From Hericium rajendrae (Eukaryota > Basidiomycota > Agaricomycetes > Russulales > Hericiaceae), in contig CM065889.1 of assembly GCA_033439255.1 (NCBI GenBank), positions 124,001-188,000 of the forward strand: DNA of 64,000 nucleotides. Direction: 5' to 3'. A model generated the notes under the pieces. The model was not told where the DNA came from. It saw only the letters and a program-made list of their open reading frames with translations, and ran no database searches. Positions 22,564 through 34,796 of this stretch are shown here, in pieces. The position numbers were made by a program, and so were the translations under genes. The first letter of the stretch is position 1, and every line of letters begins with the position of its first letter.

Positions 22564-25500
22564 TATAGAACGCGTACAGCTTGCCTGCGATCTTCAGGGT
22601 GCGTGAGTTCTTTGGTCCGCACCAGCCCATGTGTGAACCTCACAGGCTAGCACAGGAGTACTGAATGATGGAAGGCGCTCAACTGCGCGTTCTGCAGGGC
22701 AATATCATGTCCCAAATGGAAATCTCAGCCTCCTCGGTCCGAGTCCGATCTGCCATTTACCATGTATGCAGCCTTCCTGTTCGTTGCAATCACATTCACG
22801 CCGTATATTGCTTGTGATCGCCCTTGGGTCCGCGCGACCCGACTTCCAAGGACATAGCTGTCCATCTGTCCATCCACAGTATGGTCGATGATGGATGGAT
22901 GACGCCCATTTCGAAAGTGATTTCGCAAGGTAAAGATAGACCGCATGTCACGCAATCGAGGTCCATGAAGCTCTACTCAAATGGACAACGGTAAGCGAGG
23001 AATCACCGCTGCGGGTTTGGATATGGGGCACGCCTTTGGGCATTCGGGTTCTGCGAGCTCGCTCCAGGCTCAAACATCATCAGTAAGCACGCGCCAAATT
23101 TCCTAAGTGGCGAGAGGTGACAACATACTGCGTCAAGATGAACGCATGCAGCTCGATAAGTCAGAAGCCGCGGTGAAGTATTGTTGTACAGATGCTGTAA
23201 ACACCAATCCCTCATTCGCGGCGCGGAGATTGAGAGCGTCCCGTGCTTATGTCAACTACGGTCTAGACCACGTCATACTCTCCCTTGCAACACGGCGGAT
23301 AACAACACAACGCGGACTCAACGCGTGGCTCACCCATAAGGAGACAGTTCTCCAGCGTTCTCCATCTTTCTCCAGCCTGCGGAACTTGGTTTCGAGGTGT
23401 CCATGCAGGCATCCACCTCGATCTGAGTGCGCGGACCACCGTCGCCCACCCGATTTCGCTTCCGTTGCTAGCAACGGCGCGTTGTCCTCGTCCTGTCGTC
23501 ACCGATAAACAAACGTGCTCCAGCTAACAACCATCGCACTTAATACAAAGGCCACGATTGGCGCACACAAGTCCACGGTCCACCGCGCCGTGAGATCGCG
23601 TCACAGTGAAGAACCAGAGAACAATAGCGCCCCTCCCCTTCGAATCTAGGCACGGCTCTCCGCCGCGCACACTCCAGATCTTCCAAGAGACAATGGTCCC
23701 TGGGCTGATCTTCTCTTCCGTTCCGAGCTGCGGCGTCTTTGGAAGAGGCACGACGCACGGACGCACCTTGTTTTATTTTTCTTCGCGCTGGCGCTTTTGT
23801 TCGCCGGATTTGGAAGGCGTTGTAGGACGCGCGCGACGCGAACGTGCCACGCGTCTCGCGTGCCGCGTGTTTGTTCCCTCGTGAGTCAATTTGTTGTACT
23901 CGGTTTATAGGCATGGACGTGCAACCCCCGAAGCCTAACTGGAATGGAGGCTCGCGCGGGCTGCCACAGCGGCCGAGAATGTTCGCGCACGCCCAACTGG
24001 TCTTCGAGAACAAGACCTCGGCCGGTGTCTCACTCACGCACGCACTCACTCCCAGTCACATCACCCGTCAAGACTGACAGCAAATGCTGTCCGAGACAAC
24101 ATCGAAAACTTCGTGGGCGCCTCGCCTGAACAATTGCAACATCGCGCGCCTGCGGGTCCGTATCCGTATCCGTGCATCACTCGCACCGTCACGCCGCGCT
24201 CGCCGTTGACCACACGCACGCTTAAGGCGGTGCGGTCCACGACAGACTGCACCGCGTCACGGTCCCAAAAGGGGCGGGTGCCCTGCACGTCATGTCTCCG
24301 TTTTCCAGTCAACCCAGACACATCTGCAGCGCTGCGCATCCCTAAAGAGAATGTGCCCGCCGCCTGTGCGCGGGCGGCATCGGGACATGCGCCTGACGCG
24401 TTCAGGCCGGCATTGCTTACTGAACTCGCAGGTAAGTTACTTACACGAGGATCGCTGACTGGTTGTTTATAGTACCGGGCAAAACAGAACCTACGTTCGG
24501 CCGCCTCGGGATCATCGGTAAGTATTCAATGTTTTCATTTTAAAGCGTGAGGATGACAAACGTTTTAGACTTACAAAACCCACCACATCTTACTCATGCC
24601 CGCTCGGGTCCAGGCGCGCCCATGCGCGACGCCTCTCAAAGCGCACTCGCCCGCCGCTGGGCAGTCGCTGCCTCTCCCTGCGCGTGCGCCGGGCGCACCT
24701 TTCTCGGATGTACACGGGAAACGCTGACTATAGCACCGAACCAAAACAAACTCACCCTCGGCCGTCTCGGGATCATGGGTATCACAGTCAATCTTCAACA
24801 CTTGAAACTGACCAACCTTTCGAACTTACGCCACTGCACTCCTGACCAACCCTTCAGACTTACACAACCCACCACATCACACCACGCCCTACAGTCATCC
24901 CGGCTTTCTAACCATCCACCCATCTCAGATTCGAACGCAATTGCGCCTTCGCCCTCTTTCGCCCTACCCCGCACCGCGATCGCGCGTACCGCAGCAGTCC
25001 GCATACACGCACGGCCGGCCGGTGACGTCGTCCGGGCCCGATATCGGCGCAGCACGATAACTCAGTCCATCATCCGGAGCTCGCGCCCCAGTCAGGACGA
25101 GGGGACTGCAGTACCCGGGCGGCGCACGCCGCGCGGGAGCAAATGCTCAGAGTCACGGCGCCCAGCAGCCCGCACTGGCCAAGGGCCTATACCCGCGTCG
25201 GCCGTCCCGCTTGGCGCCACACTCCTCTCGCAGCGCGGGCAGGGCCCTCGTGCGCTCGAGGCCCGTACCGACGCGGGCCAGCAGCGTTGCCGTAGTATGA
25301 GCCAGTGGGGTGCTTGCTTCCGCGCCGGGGTGCTGCTCAGGCTCAGCTGGTCAGCGGGCTGTCACGTCTAAATGAAGAGCGCGTCACAGCTCGGCTTCCC
25401 TGCAACGCCTGCGGTAGCACGCAATGTGGTCTCGCGGGTACCACGCGTGGACGCTGACTCGTTGAAAGGTGGGTTTGGCTGCCCGGCGCGGTCGATGTTC

Positions 25501-27141
25501 TGTTCTCTTCTGGGGTGCGCCGGGCGAGGAAGGGGTTGCTGCCACTGGCGGATACCCCGCACGCGTTATCGCGCCTGTTCCCCGCCGCTTCGACTTCGCG
25601 CGCCGGCGACGAGGTATCGGGCCTGCCGGCTACTCCACCCACACGCCCATATCACCTTCGCGCCTTCTCCCCATTACGCCCGGCCTGAAAGCAGCGCACC
25701 GCTGCCCCTCCTGATACCCCCTTCACCGCACTCCCATCTTCGTGATCCCCATACGGCGACAACCACGCCTATCGCGCCGGGCCTCTGATCCGCCACAGCT
25801 GGTGCGCCGACGCCCTGGCCCTGCGGGGCTAAGCAGGCCACGGTGCCGGCCCTGGCCCTGTGCCCCAGTCCTCTGTAATCTGTAATGATATGATATTGAC
25901 TGTTCCGCCGATCACGTTCATGATGGCGGACGGCGACGCTGAGACACGCACGTCCAGACCGCGTCTCCGGCGTCGTCACGATTACACGCAGTGATAAATA
26001 ATAAATGCGCATCGGCGCGACGAGTGCGCACTACGGAAGAGCAAGGATAGCTCATCGTGAAGCTTCTGCCTGAGGCGCCGGGGTCTGGAGGCCGCGGCGC
26101 ACGAGCGATCGCCGATCGCGGCGCTACGAGACGGCGGAGGTGTAATTCCGGTATGACCGTGCGGTGCAGTCAACGGCGGCGCCAGTTGAGCCTGAGCGCA
26201 AACCAAAAAAAATAACATACGGGACGCGAGATCTCGGGACGCGGAGAGTCATACACGCACGCACGGCGCTCCGATGGCGCGATGCGGTGATTCTGATTCT
26301 GAGATCTGAGGACCTGCGCAATCGTGGTAATCGTACGATTGCGTGCGCGTGTGCGTGCCAGAATGGAGGGTATTGCGCGCGCGGGCGATCGCGCAGATGG
26401 CGTGCGGGATGGCTTCACTTGCTCGCCCGTCCGAGGACTTGCGGGTGCGGACTCGGACGCGATGGCCGCGTGTCGGTCGGTGTCGGATAGGTACATGCGT
26501 CGGAGGAATCAATCGGGAGTACGGAGCGGAGCATCGAGGCTGCTTGCTCGTTCTGGAATGGGAATATAACAGGCAGATCTGCACGGAACGCGACATATAT
26601 GAAATTGGGTTGCCGGGACAACGTAGTGGTTTGGGGATGTGGGCGCGCGGTGCGGCGACATATGCGTCAGATCGGCTGCGAGATCGTGGATGGGTATGGA
26701 ACGGTGATGGGGCAGTGAAGAGGAGGGAGGACAATGGAGGGACGTGTGACTTGGGAGAAGGGGACCGCACCGCGCGGTTCAGGCAGTGAAAGCAGAAGCA
26801 AGCGATGGAAGGAGTCCGCGGGGACCAGGCCTGGAGGGGCCGCGACTGTGCGGTGCCACGTTCGCAGGGGCGCCGCCGCGGCGGGGAAACGTGCGGCAGG
26901 CGGGGCGGGCGGGGGCGGGGAGTACCGCTGTGGGCAGCACCTGTGGACCAGACGTGGACCGGAGGGGTGGGAGATGACGAACGTGACGGGGTGTACCGAG
27001 GCTCTGGCTCGTCACGGTGCGGTCACGTCACGGACCCAGTCATCGTTCTCTGTTCTTCACGAAAGAACGGGCGCGCGTACTTATACGGCCACTTGCCAAA
27101 CAACAAACCCCCTACTTTCTTCCCTCCCTGCCATTCCCGCC
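22564..27141. other. Gene-poor, GC-rich 4.6-kb region
   Basis: No protein family recognised on either strand. The right half has high CpG content, which opens long chance frames such as 24547-25371 on the plus strand; that frame has GTG rather than ATG at its start and no domain. A diverged tandem repeat lies at 24310-24890. The last 500 bases are probably the promoter and leader of the Ecl1-like gene. Confidence 0.45.
24310..24890. repeat. Diverged tandem repeat, about 265 bp, two copies
   Basis: CGGCCGCCTCGGGATCATCG at 24498 recurs as CGGCCGTCTCGGGATCATGG near 24761. The downstream motif AGACTTACAAAACCCACCAC near 24569 recurs as AGACTTACACAACCCACCAC near 24853. The spacing is 263-284 bases, so the copies have drifted in length. 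Confidence 0.5.
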
Positions 27142-28452
27142 ATGTTTGAAGAAGACTGCTGCCTCCAGTGCGGCAACCCTGGCCTCTCCGATGCGTATGT
27201 ATTCCCTTTGTCTCCCCTTCGTCCTCCTGACTGACTGTCCCATGACCGCCTTGCCTTTCCCATTACGTCTCTTTCTGCAGCCGTATATACTGCTCCGACG
27301 AGTGCCGCGACCTAGACGCTAGCTCTCCCTCCATCTCGACCGCGTCCTCAGCCATGTCCTCCCCAGTCATGCAGCCATACCCCCACCACGCCCACACCGA
27401 CGTGCCACCCTTCTCCCTCATGCCCGGCGCTCCCTCCAAGAAGTCGTCCAGCGCTCTCTCCCGTTCCCATTACCACGCATACAGATACTCGTCTTCCAAG
27501 TCGTCCATCAGTGCCATGTGGTACGAAGACGACGACAGCGATGCCGCCGCCCTCACCCTCGACTCGGATACCGAAGACCCCACGATCATCAATCCCTTTG
27601 CGAACGCCGCCGCGTCCACCACTTCTCCAGCGCTGCGCCCAGCGGGCCTTTCCTACGCCCGCCGTCCTTCCAGCACCAACACCCACTCTACCATCCCCCT
27701 TCTCCACCGGCGCACGTCTTCCGTGACTACCAACGCGACTACCTCGGCATCCGCATCACCCGCGGAGGACTTGGACGCATCGTTCACACACGACCGGCAG
27801 CGCCTCTCCCAGCCGCTAGACCTTACCTTCAACGTAAACATGAACCCGGAGGTTTCCTCATCGACACCCACCAGCGGCACCGTGCCCTCGCGGCCATACA
27901 GGCACGACACGCTCAAGCCCTCCTTCCTCTCCACCTCCAAGCCCGCCGCGGGCGCAGGCACGGTCAGCACCACGAGCCAGAAACACCGCACGCGCAACCG
28001 CGCGTCGCTTCCCCGCGTACTTCTCGCTGCTACAGCTCGGCTCGCCAGGCGTGCGCGCGCCGAAGGCCACCTCGGCGGGTGTGAGCGTGTCGCTATCCCC
28101 CACCACGCCGACGCTCGCGGGCCCCGCGGTGGACGGCGTGCACGTCCTCGGCGTCAGCGTGGGCGCAGGCGCAGGCGCGCGGGCACGTCTGCCGGCCGGG
28201 CGCAGCGGCACGCCGTCGGACTCGGACTCCGAGCGGGAGCGCGGGCGCCCCCGTGCGATCGGCGCTGGGTCGCGGTCGCGGTCACGCTCGAGGTCGCGTG
28301 GAGATCGGATGGGCGCGCAGCTGGACGGCGTGCGTGGGCGGCGGCGGCCGCATGAGCTGGACGGGTGGAGGGGCGACCGCGAGTGGGGCTTTGGCAGCGG
28401 GCGGAGCGGGCTGCGCGAGCGGACGGAGCGCGGGAGGACGCGCGAGCGATAG
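27142..28452 (+). CDS. Ecl1-like zinc-binding protein with long Ser/Arg-rich tail
   Basis: The N-terminus carries the Ecl1 (life-span regulatory) zinc motif CLQCGNP...RIYCSDECRDLD, a four-Cys site formed across the intron 27195-27280. Fission-yeast Ecl1 proteins extend chronological life span; the role here is inferred. The start at 27142 is the only ATG before the motif. The rest, to about residue 410, is low complexity: Ser/Thr/Pro-rich, then acidic (WYEDDDSDAA), then Arg/Ser-rich (RSRSRSRSRGDR). The block RASLPAYFSLLQLGSP is reached only after a one-base shift in a CCCC run near 28015. The gene stands alone between two gene-poor regions. Confidence 0.72.
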
Positions 28453-28661
28453 GCACGCACGCACGCATACACACACGCACGCCAGCATCTGTCTCTCGCC
28501 TGTCCTCGCATCCCGCAAAACGCCACAGCACCCGCATAACTTATCGCACGAACTCTCGCAGTCCAGCAGCTCAAAACCCACCATCTCAGCATATCACCCA
28601 TCTCAGCATGCCCCCCTCCTCGTCTTCGCCCGCCTACATACACCCCGCGCACGGCGCGCGC

Positions 28662-28670
28662 ATATAAAAG
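28662..28670 (+). promoter_or_regulatory. Orphan TATA element
   Basis: ATATAAAAG in a GC-rich context, 210 bases downstream of the Ecl1-like stop, with no coding frame following it. It could drive a non-coding transcript or be chance. Confidence 0.3.
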
Positions 28671-29120
28671 GGCATGTCATGTCCCAGCATCGAGCAATTT
28701 CATTTCAACCGATTTGTCTACTACATACACAGCATACGGTACGGTACGGTAGGATTAGTTCGGATGGTGGTGGGGGTGGTGGATACAGTAAAAGAAGGGA
28801 ATACCAGTATGCGCAGTGTGAATGGCATTGTGTGAAGTCGAACTAGTTTTCGTCTGACAGAAAGTGCTTGCACGAGCGCTCGGAATTGTGGCTGGCTTCG
28901 CGTTGCGAGATTGAACAATCGGCGGCGCGCGAGCACGACAAGCGGCGTCATAGAACGTGGGGCGCGGGCGCACGCCATTCATGGCGTCACCGCGCCATCC
29001 GCTGACCTGCGTGCATCGGGCACGGACGCGTCACGGTCATAGAGCTTTCAACGCTTCATTCCAGGGCTCGGTGAGGACAAGGCGGCGTGGGTTCCGTGCG
29101 GTCATTACGACGCGGCGGCA

Positions 29121-29412
29121 GGACTCTCGAATACGGCAGCTCAAGCCATCGCGCGCTGCGCAACGTGCTAGCACTCGGCGTCCATCACCGTGCTTAGAGC
29201 AGGTAAGGTTATCTCAATAGAGGTCGGGCGGACGTTGTGCTCTGAATATCTCGCCAGCACCCGCGACGACAGGATTCTTGGATAAGGCAACTCGGCAGTC
29301 AGGCTCAGGCTGCCATCGCGCGCTGCGCAACGTGCTATCATAGCACTCGGCGGTCCATCGCCGTGCTTAGAATAAGTCATCTCAACGCAGGCCGGGCGGA
29401 CGTGGTGCTGCG
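29121..29412. repeat. Tandem repeat, about 150 bp, two copies
   Basis: Copy A 29121-29265 and copy B 29272-29412 share CATCGCGCGCTGCGCAACGT, CCGTGCTTAGA and GGGCGGACGT in the same order at an offset of about 150 bases. Weaker echoes (ACGTGCTATCGCGCGC) occur near 29450 and 29712. Confidence 0.7.
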
Positions 29413-29880
29413 ACTGTCTTAGCTTCCCAGTGCCAGCGTCGTGGAACGTGCTATCGCGCGCGGGCTCAGCGCAGACGCGTCCTGATCGAAGGTGGTCTGC
29501 GGGCTTGCTGGGCCGGGACGACTCTGTTCCTGCGAGGTCAGCAGCGCGCTCGGGCGCTTTGGAACTAGTCTCCGTGGCTGACCTCAGACAGAAGACAATC
29601 GTTCTGTCTATTGCTGTGGAACATGCTCGCGCTTTGGCGACTCAAGGACACATACATGCAAAGTTTTCTCAATTCGGGCCGTATGGGTTCGGTGCTCGCG
29701 AGCACCGCGAAACGTGCTATCGCGCGCTTCGACGGGCGAAGAGTCATTGAAACGATTCTTGATATGGGCGGCTCTGATATCGCGCTTGTGTGCCATTCTG
29801 CGTGGTGCTTCCGCGCTGGATATGCGAGTTGTGGTGCGATAGCGCGGTGGATCCATGCATCAGACCAGACCAAGTACAAT

Positions 29881-30065
29881 CAGACGCGTCTTGTGGGTGT
29901 CTTCTCGTAAAATTGCGCCAGTGGGCGATAGCGGGGCGCATCAGCGCATATTGTTATCGGACGCGTCCGGTACGTGTCTTCTTGCACAATCACGCCAGTC
30001 GAGTGAGGCGATAGGGAGGCGCATCAAACGCATATTGTTATCGGACGCGTCTTGTCTTCTTGTGA
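29881..30065. repeat. Tandem repeat, about 80-85 bp, two and a partial copy
   Basis: Units contain GACGCGTC, GTGTCTTCT, GGCGATAG, GGCGCATCA and CGCATATTGTTATCGGACGC; the last is repeated exactly near 29946 and 30030. The third copy stops after TCTTGTCTTCTTGTGAAG. Confidence 0.8.
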
Positions 30066-31684
30066 AGATAGATGATAAGTGTGCAGCAGATACCTACAGT
30101 ACTTACTTGCTCCGAAGTGCAGTTTTCAATCACGAACGGTGCGCGAGCCGAGCGCCGAGATAACAAAGCGCCGAGCCTTGTCCAAGCCTGCACAATCACC
30201 ACTAGTATTGGGCACTGCAGGGTGCCATGCCCGTCGGAGATGCGGACGTTTGAGCCGTGTGGGACCAGCGCCCGCAGGTGGCCCGTCGGGTTCCCGGGGA
30301 TGTCTACGGCGTACCGCCGCGAAGCTGATGTTGAAGATTTGAAGGGTACCGTTTCGGTCCTGACGCTAGCACGCGAGATACGCAGCGGGGCAGGACGGCA
30401 GGCAAGGGGAGACACGCAATGCTAAGCTGGCTGTCCTGCACCAGTGCGTCTAGCCCGTAAAGTTGTCCAGGTTCAGTCTCGCGGAAGCAGAGTAGAATAT
30501 TGGCTCAACCTTCGTGCAAGGATTGTCGTGTCTGTTCAGGCGGCCCCTCTGCGTCCTGCGATCCTGCGGTCGCAGAAACACGGCGAAACGCCTGGAACCA
30601 TCCAGGCGCCTCGTCTCCGAGCAGAACTTTAAACAGAAAACAGTCGTTCTGTGTTCCAGGTGCCGCGATGGCAGGATGTGCCGAGAACGGGTTGGCATGC
30701 GCGGAGAGCGGACTGCGCGGGTCCTCCTATCGTCCTCCCGCGTCGCGTGCGCACGTTCCGCGCGTGGGTGGTTCTCCCGGGCATGGGTGGGGCGTCATCC
30801 CGCGCGCACGTCATAGGGGCCGTCGTGGGTCCTTGTGGTGTGGGAGGGGTGGGAGCTACACGAGTTTGGACGCGTTGGGGCCAATAGGGACCACTTCGTG
30901 TACTCTCCTGAAGCAGACTGAACGAAGATGAATTCGCATACAACTTCGGTGTGAGTCTGCCAGACGTAGGGTGGTCAAGCCGACCAGGGGTTGAAATCGG
31001 TAGTGGGCCTTGGTCTCCGCCGAGAAACTCAGCACCGACTTGGCCGTGCGTCTCCGCAGGAGGATCATTTGCAGCTGCGTCTTAGTCGCGCCGCTATGGT
31101 GCGCATGTCGGCATATTGATCTTTGTGGACCATCTGACCAAGTCGAGCAATATGGACAAACGTGCATCGGTCATAATTTTTCGACCGCAGCGTTGCACAG
31201 GACTTCTGAGAATTAGAACCTCGTTCCGCACGTTGCGCTTGTGTTGCGCCAGTCGTCCACCCGAGGCGCCCCTGCGCTCCGCCGGCCACCCAATGGCCAC
31301 TTTTCGTCATCCAGCGTCATCTTCATCCCTAAAATGCTAAGATAAACGATCATCCTAGTCAAGTCAAGTCTAGTCACTGTCACCCAAGTATAGAGCGCAC
31401 GCACCAAAAAATAAAAAGGGCGAACAAGAACACGCACGCACGTGAACGCCTGGGCCGCGCTGCGCACTTGCGCGACCTGTTTGTTTGTCGACGAGTTGCA
31501 TCCGCGCACTCCTGCCTGGAAAACAGGGCACACGTGAACGCCTAGGTCGGCGAGTGCTGTCGTCATTGGATGCACCGAGTGGCCGCTGCTCTTTGTTTGC
31601 TACGTGGGGTTGCTGCTGAAGCTTTTACCTAGTCGCCCGACCTCGACCCGCCGCGGCGGAGGTCGCGGACGTGACGGCGGCTTA

Positions 31685-31855
31685 TGTCGGAAAAACTGCT
31701 CCGGGGTTATAATGGTTACAACCAAAGCGAAGACATTATAATGACACTTTCGTACCTAAACTGGCCTATAAATGGTAATTTGTACTGAAAAATGTGCCAT
31801 TATAATCACATTATAAGGTCTTTTCCATTATAACGTCGGTACAACTTTTCCGACA
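31685..31855. mobile_element. Tc1/mariner-type MITE (171 bp) with TA target duplication
   Basis: The left end TGTCGGAAAAACTGCTCCGG and the reverse complement of the right end, TGTCGGAAAAGTTGTACCGA, form an imperfect terminal inverted repeat of about 31 bases (25 matches) ending in TTATAATGG. Both sides are flanked by TA (31683-31684 and 31856-31857). The inside is AT-rich, in a GC-rich setting, and repeats TTATAATG several times. There is no coding capacity, so it would need a transposase from elsewhere. Confidence 0.85.
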
Positions 31856-34796
31856 TATCTGCGCTGGTCTCCCTTGGTCTCCGCGTCCCGTTCGCCGCGT
31901 GTCCCGTCGGCGCGACCCCACTACGACTTCGATATCCTGACTTCGAAGAGAGGAACGTTGTGTGCGATTGAGTTTGGGGATGACACCTGCTGCTGCGCGA
32001 TGGCGACGCCTTGTGCGTCGTCAGATGAGGTGGATGACAACATGGTATGCGTGCTCGGCCGACCATTTTCCTTGTTTCGCGCGTTCGAAGGGCAGTTGAG
32101 GGGCGCCATCTTCTTGAACGGGCACGGTGCATTCTGCGATTCAGGATGCGAAGGTACGCAGCATGTGTTCTGTGAAATGTGGGGCACTCACTGAACGCAA
32201 TCAGGATCGTCGGCCCCATCGGCACGTGGACCCATCTAGCTTTCGTTCATTCTTGTGCTTCTTGCGTCCTGAAGCGATGTGACACCGACGTTCTAGCAAC
32301 GACTGCTCCGCCCTGGGACTTCTTCCATCCATGTGCTTAAGCAGGCGATGTGTTTGTGGCGTTCAATTTCACTTGCAGTTGCTTCCAAGCGATGTGCTGC
32401 TATGGTCCTTCCAGGCTTTCCATTTCACCATCCATATGCTGCATTGCGAGGAAGTGAACGCGTCTTCCAGTGATGAATTACTTGTTCATCGTACTTCTGG
32501 CGCGTAAGTGGACGAGTCTTGCCCGCCGGTCCACCTACATCTCGTGACGGACCCAGCGCATCAGATGGACAGGCTATGATCTGCTATGATGCGCAAACAC
32601 GCAGGGTCTTGCGCATCAGCCGCAAAACTATCCACCCACTACATGAAACCTGCTGACGTCCGCCATCCGTGATTTCAGGCGGGTCTGTCGTAAGATCAAC
32701 TCTGGATTCAGTGTTGACAGATACTGATTTTGCGTAACGGATGGCGACAGACGCGGCTCGAACCCCAACGGGTCGCGAATTTTGCATCATCGGCCTTGGC
32801 TACCGAGGTTTCATCCTGCGGCCAGCGCAAGCGTGAAGTCATCGGCTTCGTGACGCTTAGGGCTTCTCCTGTTCACTACGGCAGAATTTTGCTGGAGGAA
32901 TTTCGAGGGCACACGGTACCCGTGTCATTTTCCCGGCGGGACGACACGGCTCCCGGTGTCGGGCCCGTGGCCGGACATCGTATCCGGATATCGCAGGGCC
33001 TCTGAACACGTCATGCCGGGATGAGGACGTCCCGCCAGAGACCCAGAACCCGCCGCACACCTTCCACTCCTGTTCTGGCACAACGTTTAATTTTTGGCCT
33101 CATCAGTGATCGTGACATCCGTACCTCCGAGCGAGGCCTCCGAGCATCGCAGGCCAGTTTCTCCCATTTATTCTGTCGCATCTGACGGGACCGTCTGAAT
33201 CCTGCGATGAAGTCATCGACATCAGTACCCACCATCCATCATACGAGCGGAAACGTACTCCTGTACGCGCAATCAGTGTCCCCGCCCTGATGCCACTGGA
33301 CCGCGACAGACCGTCACGCACCCTGAGTCCACAGGTCTGTCTTGGCCGCGCGAATCAACGAGAAAATCCCATCACGTCGACGTCAACGCATCACGCCACC
33401 GCTCGTGCTCTTCATTAATCATTCCGTCGCTCGTGCACGCAGGCCGCGGGCCGCATCACGGGGCGTGTCACCGTGCGCCCTCCGAGATCCAAGTGTAAAT
33501 GCAGGTGGACGCCCCGCACGACGCCATTGGCTGCGCGAAGGCAAATGATGGCATGGGCGGACGCTTCTTTACACTCCGGGGTCATGCGCGCGTGGTGGGC
33601 CATCGATTGATCGATGGCGTCTGTGTGGGAGGAGCACAACGTTCGTTCATCTGTCGGGCTGGCGGGATTAATTAAACCCGCGATGACGGGCGGCACACAT
33701 GCATTGGATGGTGGCGGGCAGCACATATGCATTGATGGATGAATCGATCGGTGTCGCGTACATCCTATCAAATTTGCGGGCGGAAGGCAAGCGAAAGGGA
33801 TGTTTAATTGCCTCTCGCTGTGGTTGTCGCATGTCGGCGTGGAGAGTGGTACGGCCATAATTATTGAATGAAGTCCTTGTTCCTTGCTCATGAGCGCATG
33901 GTCGGACCTTGCAATACGCCATCGCGAGCACATGTGTGGCGGTCGAGGGTCCTTCATGCAAGCTCTAGGCCGTGGTCCACGAGACTTGCGTCTGTCAAGA
34001 CAAGCGAATTATTTAGTATGTGGCGTCTGTGCGCCGTCTCTTGTAAGCCTGAATTTTTGAGGTTGCTCTTGTTATGATCTTGTGGAAAGGTCGCATGTCA
34101 CGTATGGTACTAAAATACCACAGCGTGCCTGGTACCACCATAAGACATCGGCCGCCGTCGGCCAATGGCAAGGCTCTCTTGGGCGAGGCACGCCATCTTC
34201 AGGACGCTATTATGGGGATTTGGTGAGTCCTAAATTTGCTTCCGATAACCCCGTGAACAAGGCGCGTGAAACAACTAAGATACATCCGGCGCTATTCTCG
34301 TCTGTTGAAGTAACTTGAAGTCCGAAGCCTCCTGTAAAAAGTTCGGCCGAGAGATAGACCAGCAGACCTATTGTAGATGCAGGAAGTGTACTAACGACAA
34401 ATGGTAATTGGGAGACGGTCATTGCGGAGTCAGAGCAGATTGTGTCCTAGGCGGGAAAACATACCGCCTTTTGAAGTTGAAGAACATTTCAATGCAGGGT
34501 CGAGCCTTGCGAGCGGTTTCGAGAACTTGGCAGTTACAATCAGAACGCATGGCCAATAGAGGCCAATTCCAATTCAACCCTCCACAATGCGTCTATAGAT
34601 CATTCTCAACTCTGAGCATGCTTGCAAGGTGGAAAAACCGGGTCAGCGCATGAAACGAAACGACCACAAGAAAAATCGACATACAACCGTTGCACATCGT
34701 CCCTCGGCAGAACGACCAGATCCACAGCGTGCCCGTTATGCAGCACGATGCCATCGACTTCCCAAGGCCGCTTCCGCGGCCCCGTCCGCACATCCC

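Larger units (their letters stand above)
28453..34796. other. Gene-poor 6.3-kb region with repeats and a MITE
   Basis: No protein family recognised. It holds tandem repeats at 29121-29412 and 29881-30065, a 171-bp MITE at 31685-31855, and an isolated TATA element at 28662-28670. A plus-strand frame at 31874-32194 and others are unsupported. Confidence 0.5.

Noticed and set aside
24547-25371. Plus-strand 274-codon frame
   Set aside because: It opens with GTG, sits in GC-rich DNA where long chance frames are common, crosses a tandem repeat and shows no domain.
32750-32800. Possible tRNA T-arm (GGCTCGAACCCC-like)
   Set aside because: No matching acceptor, D-arm or anticodon stem around it.
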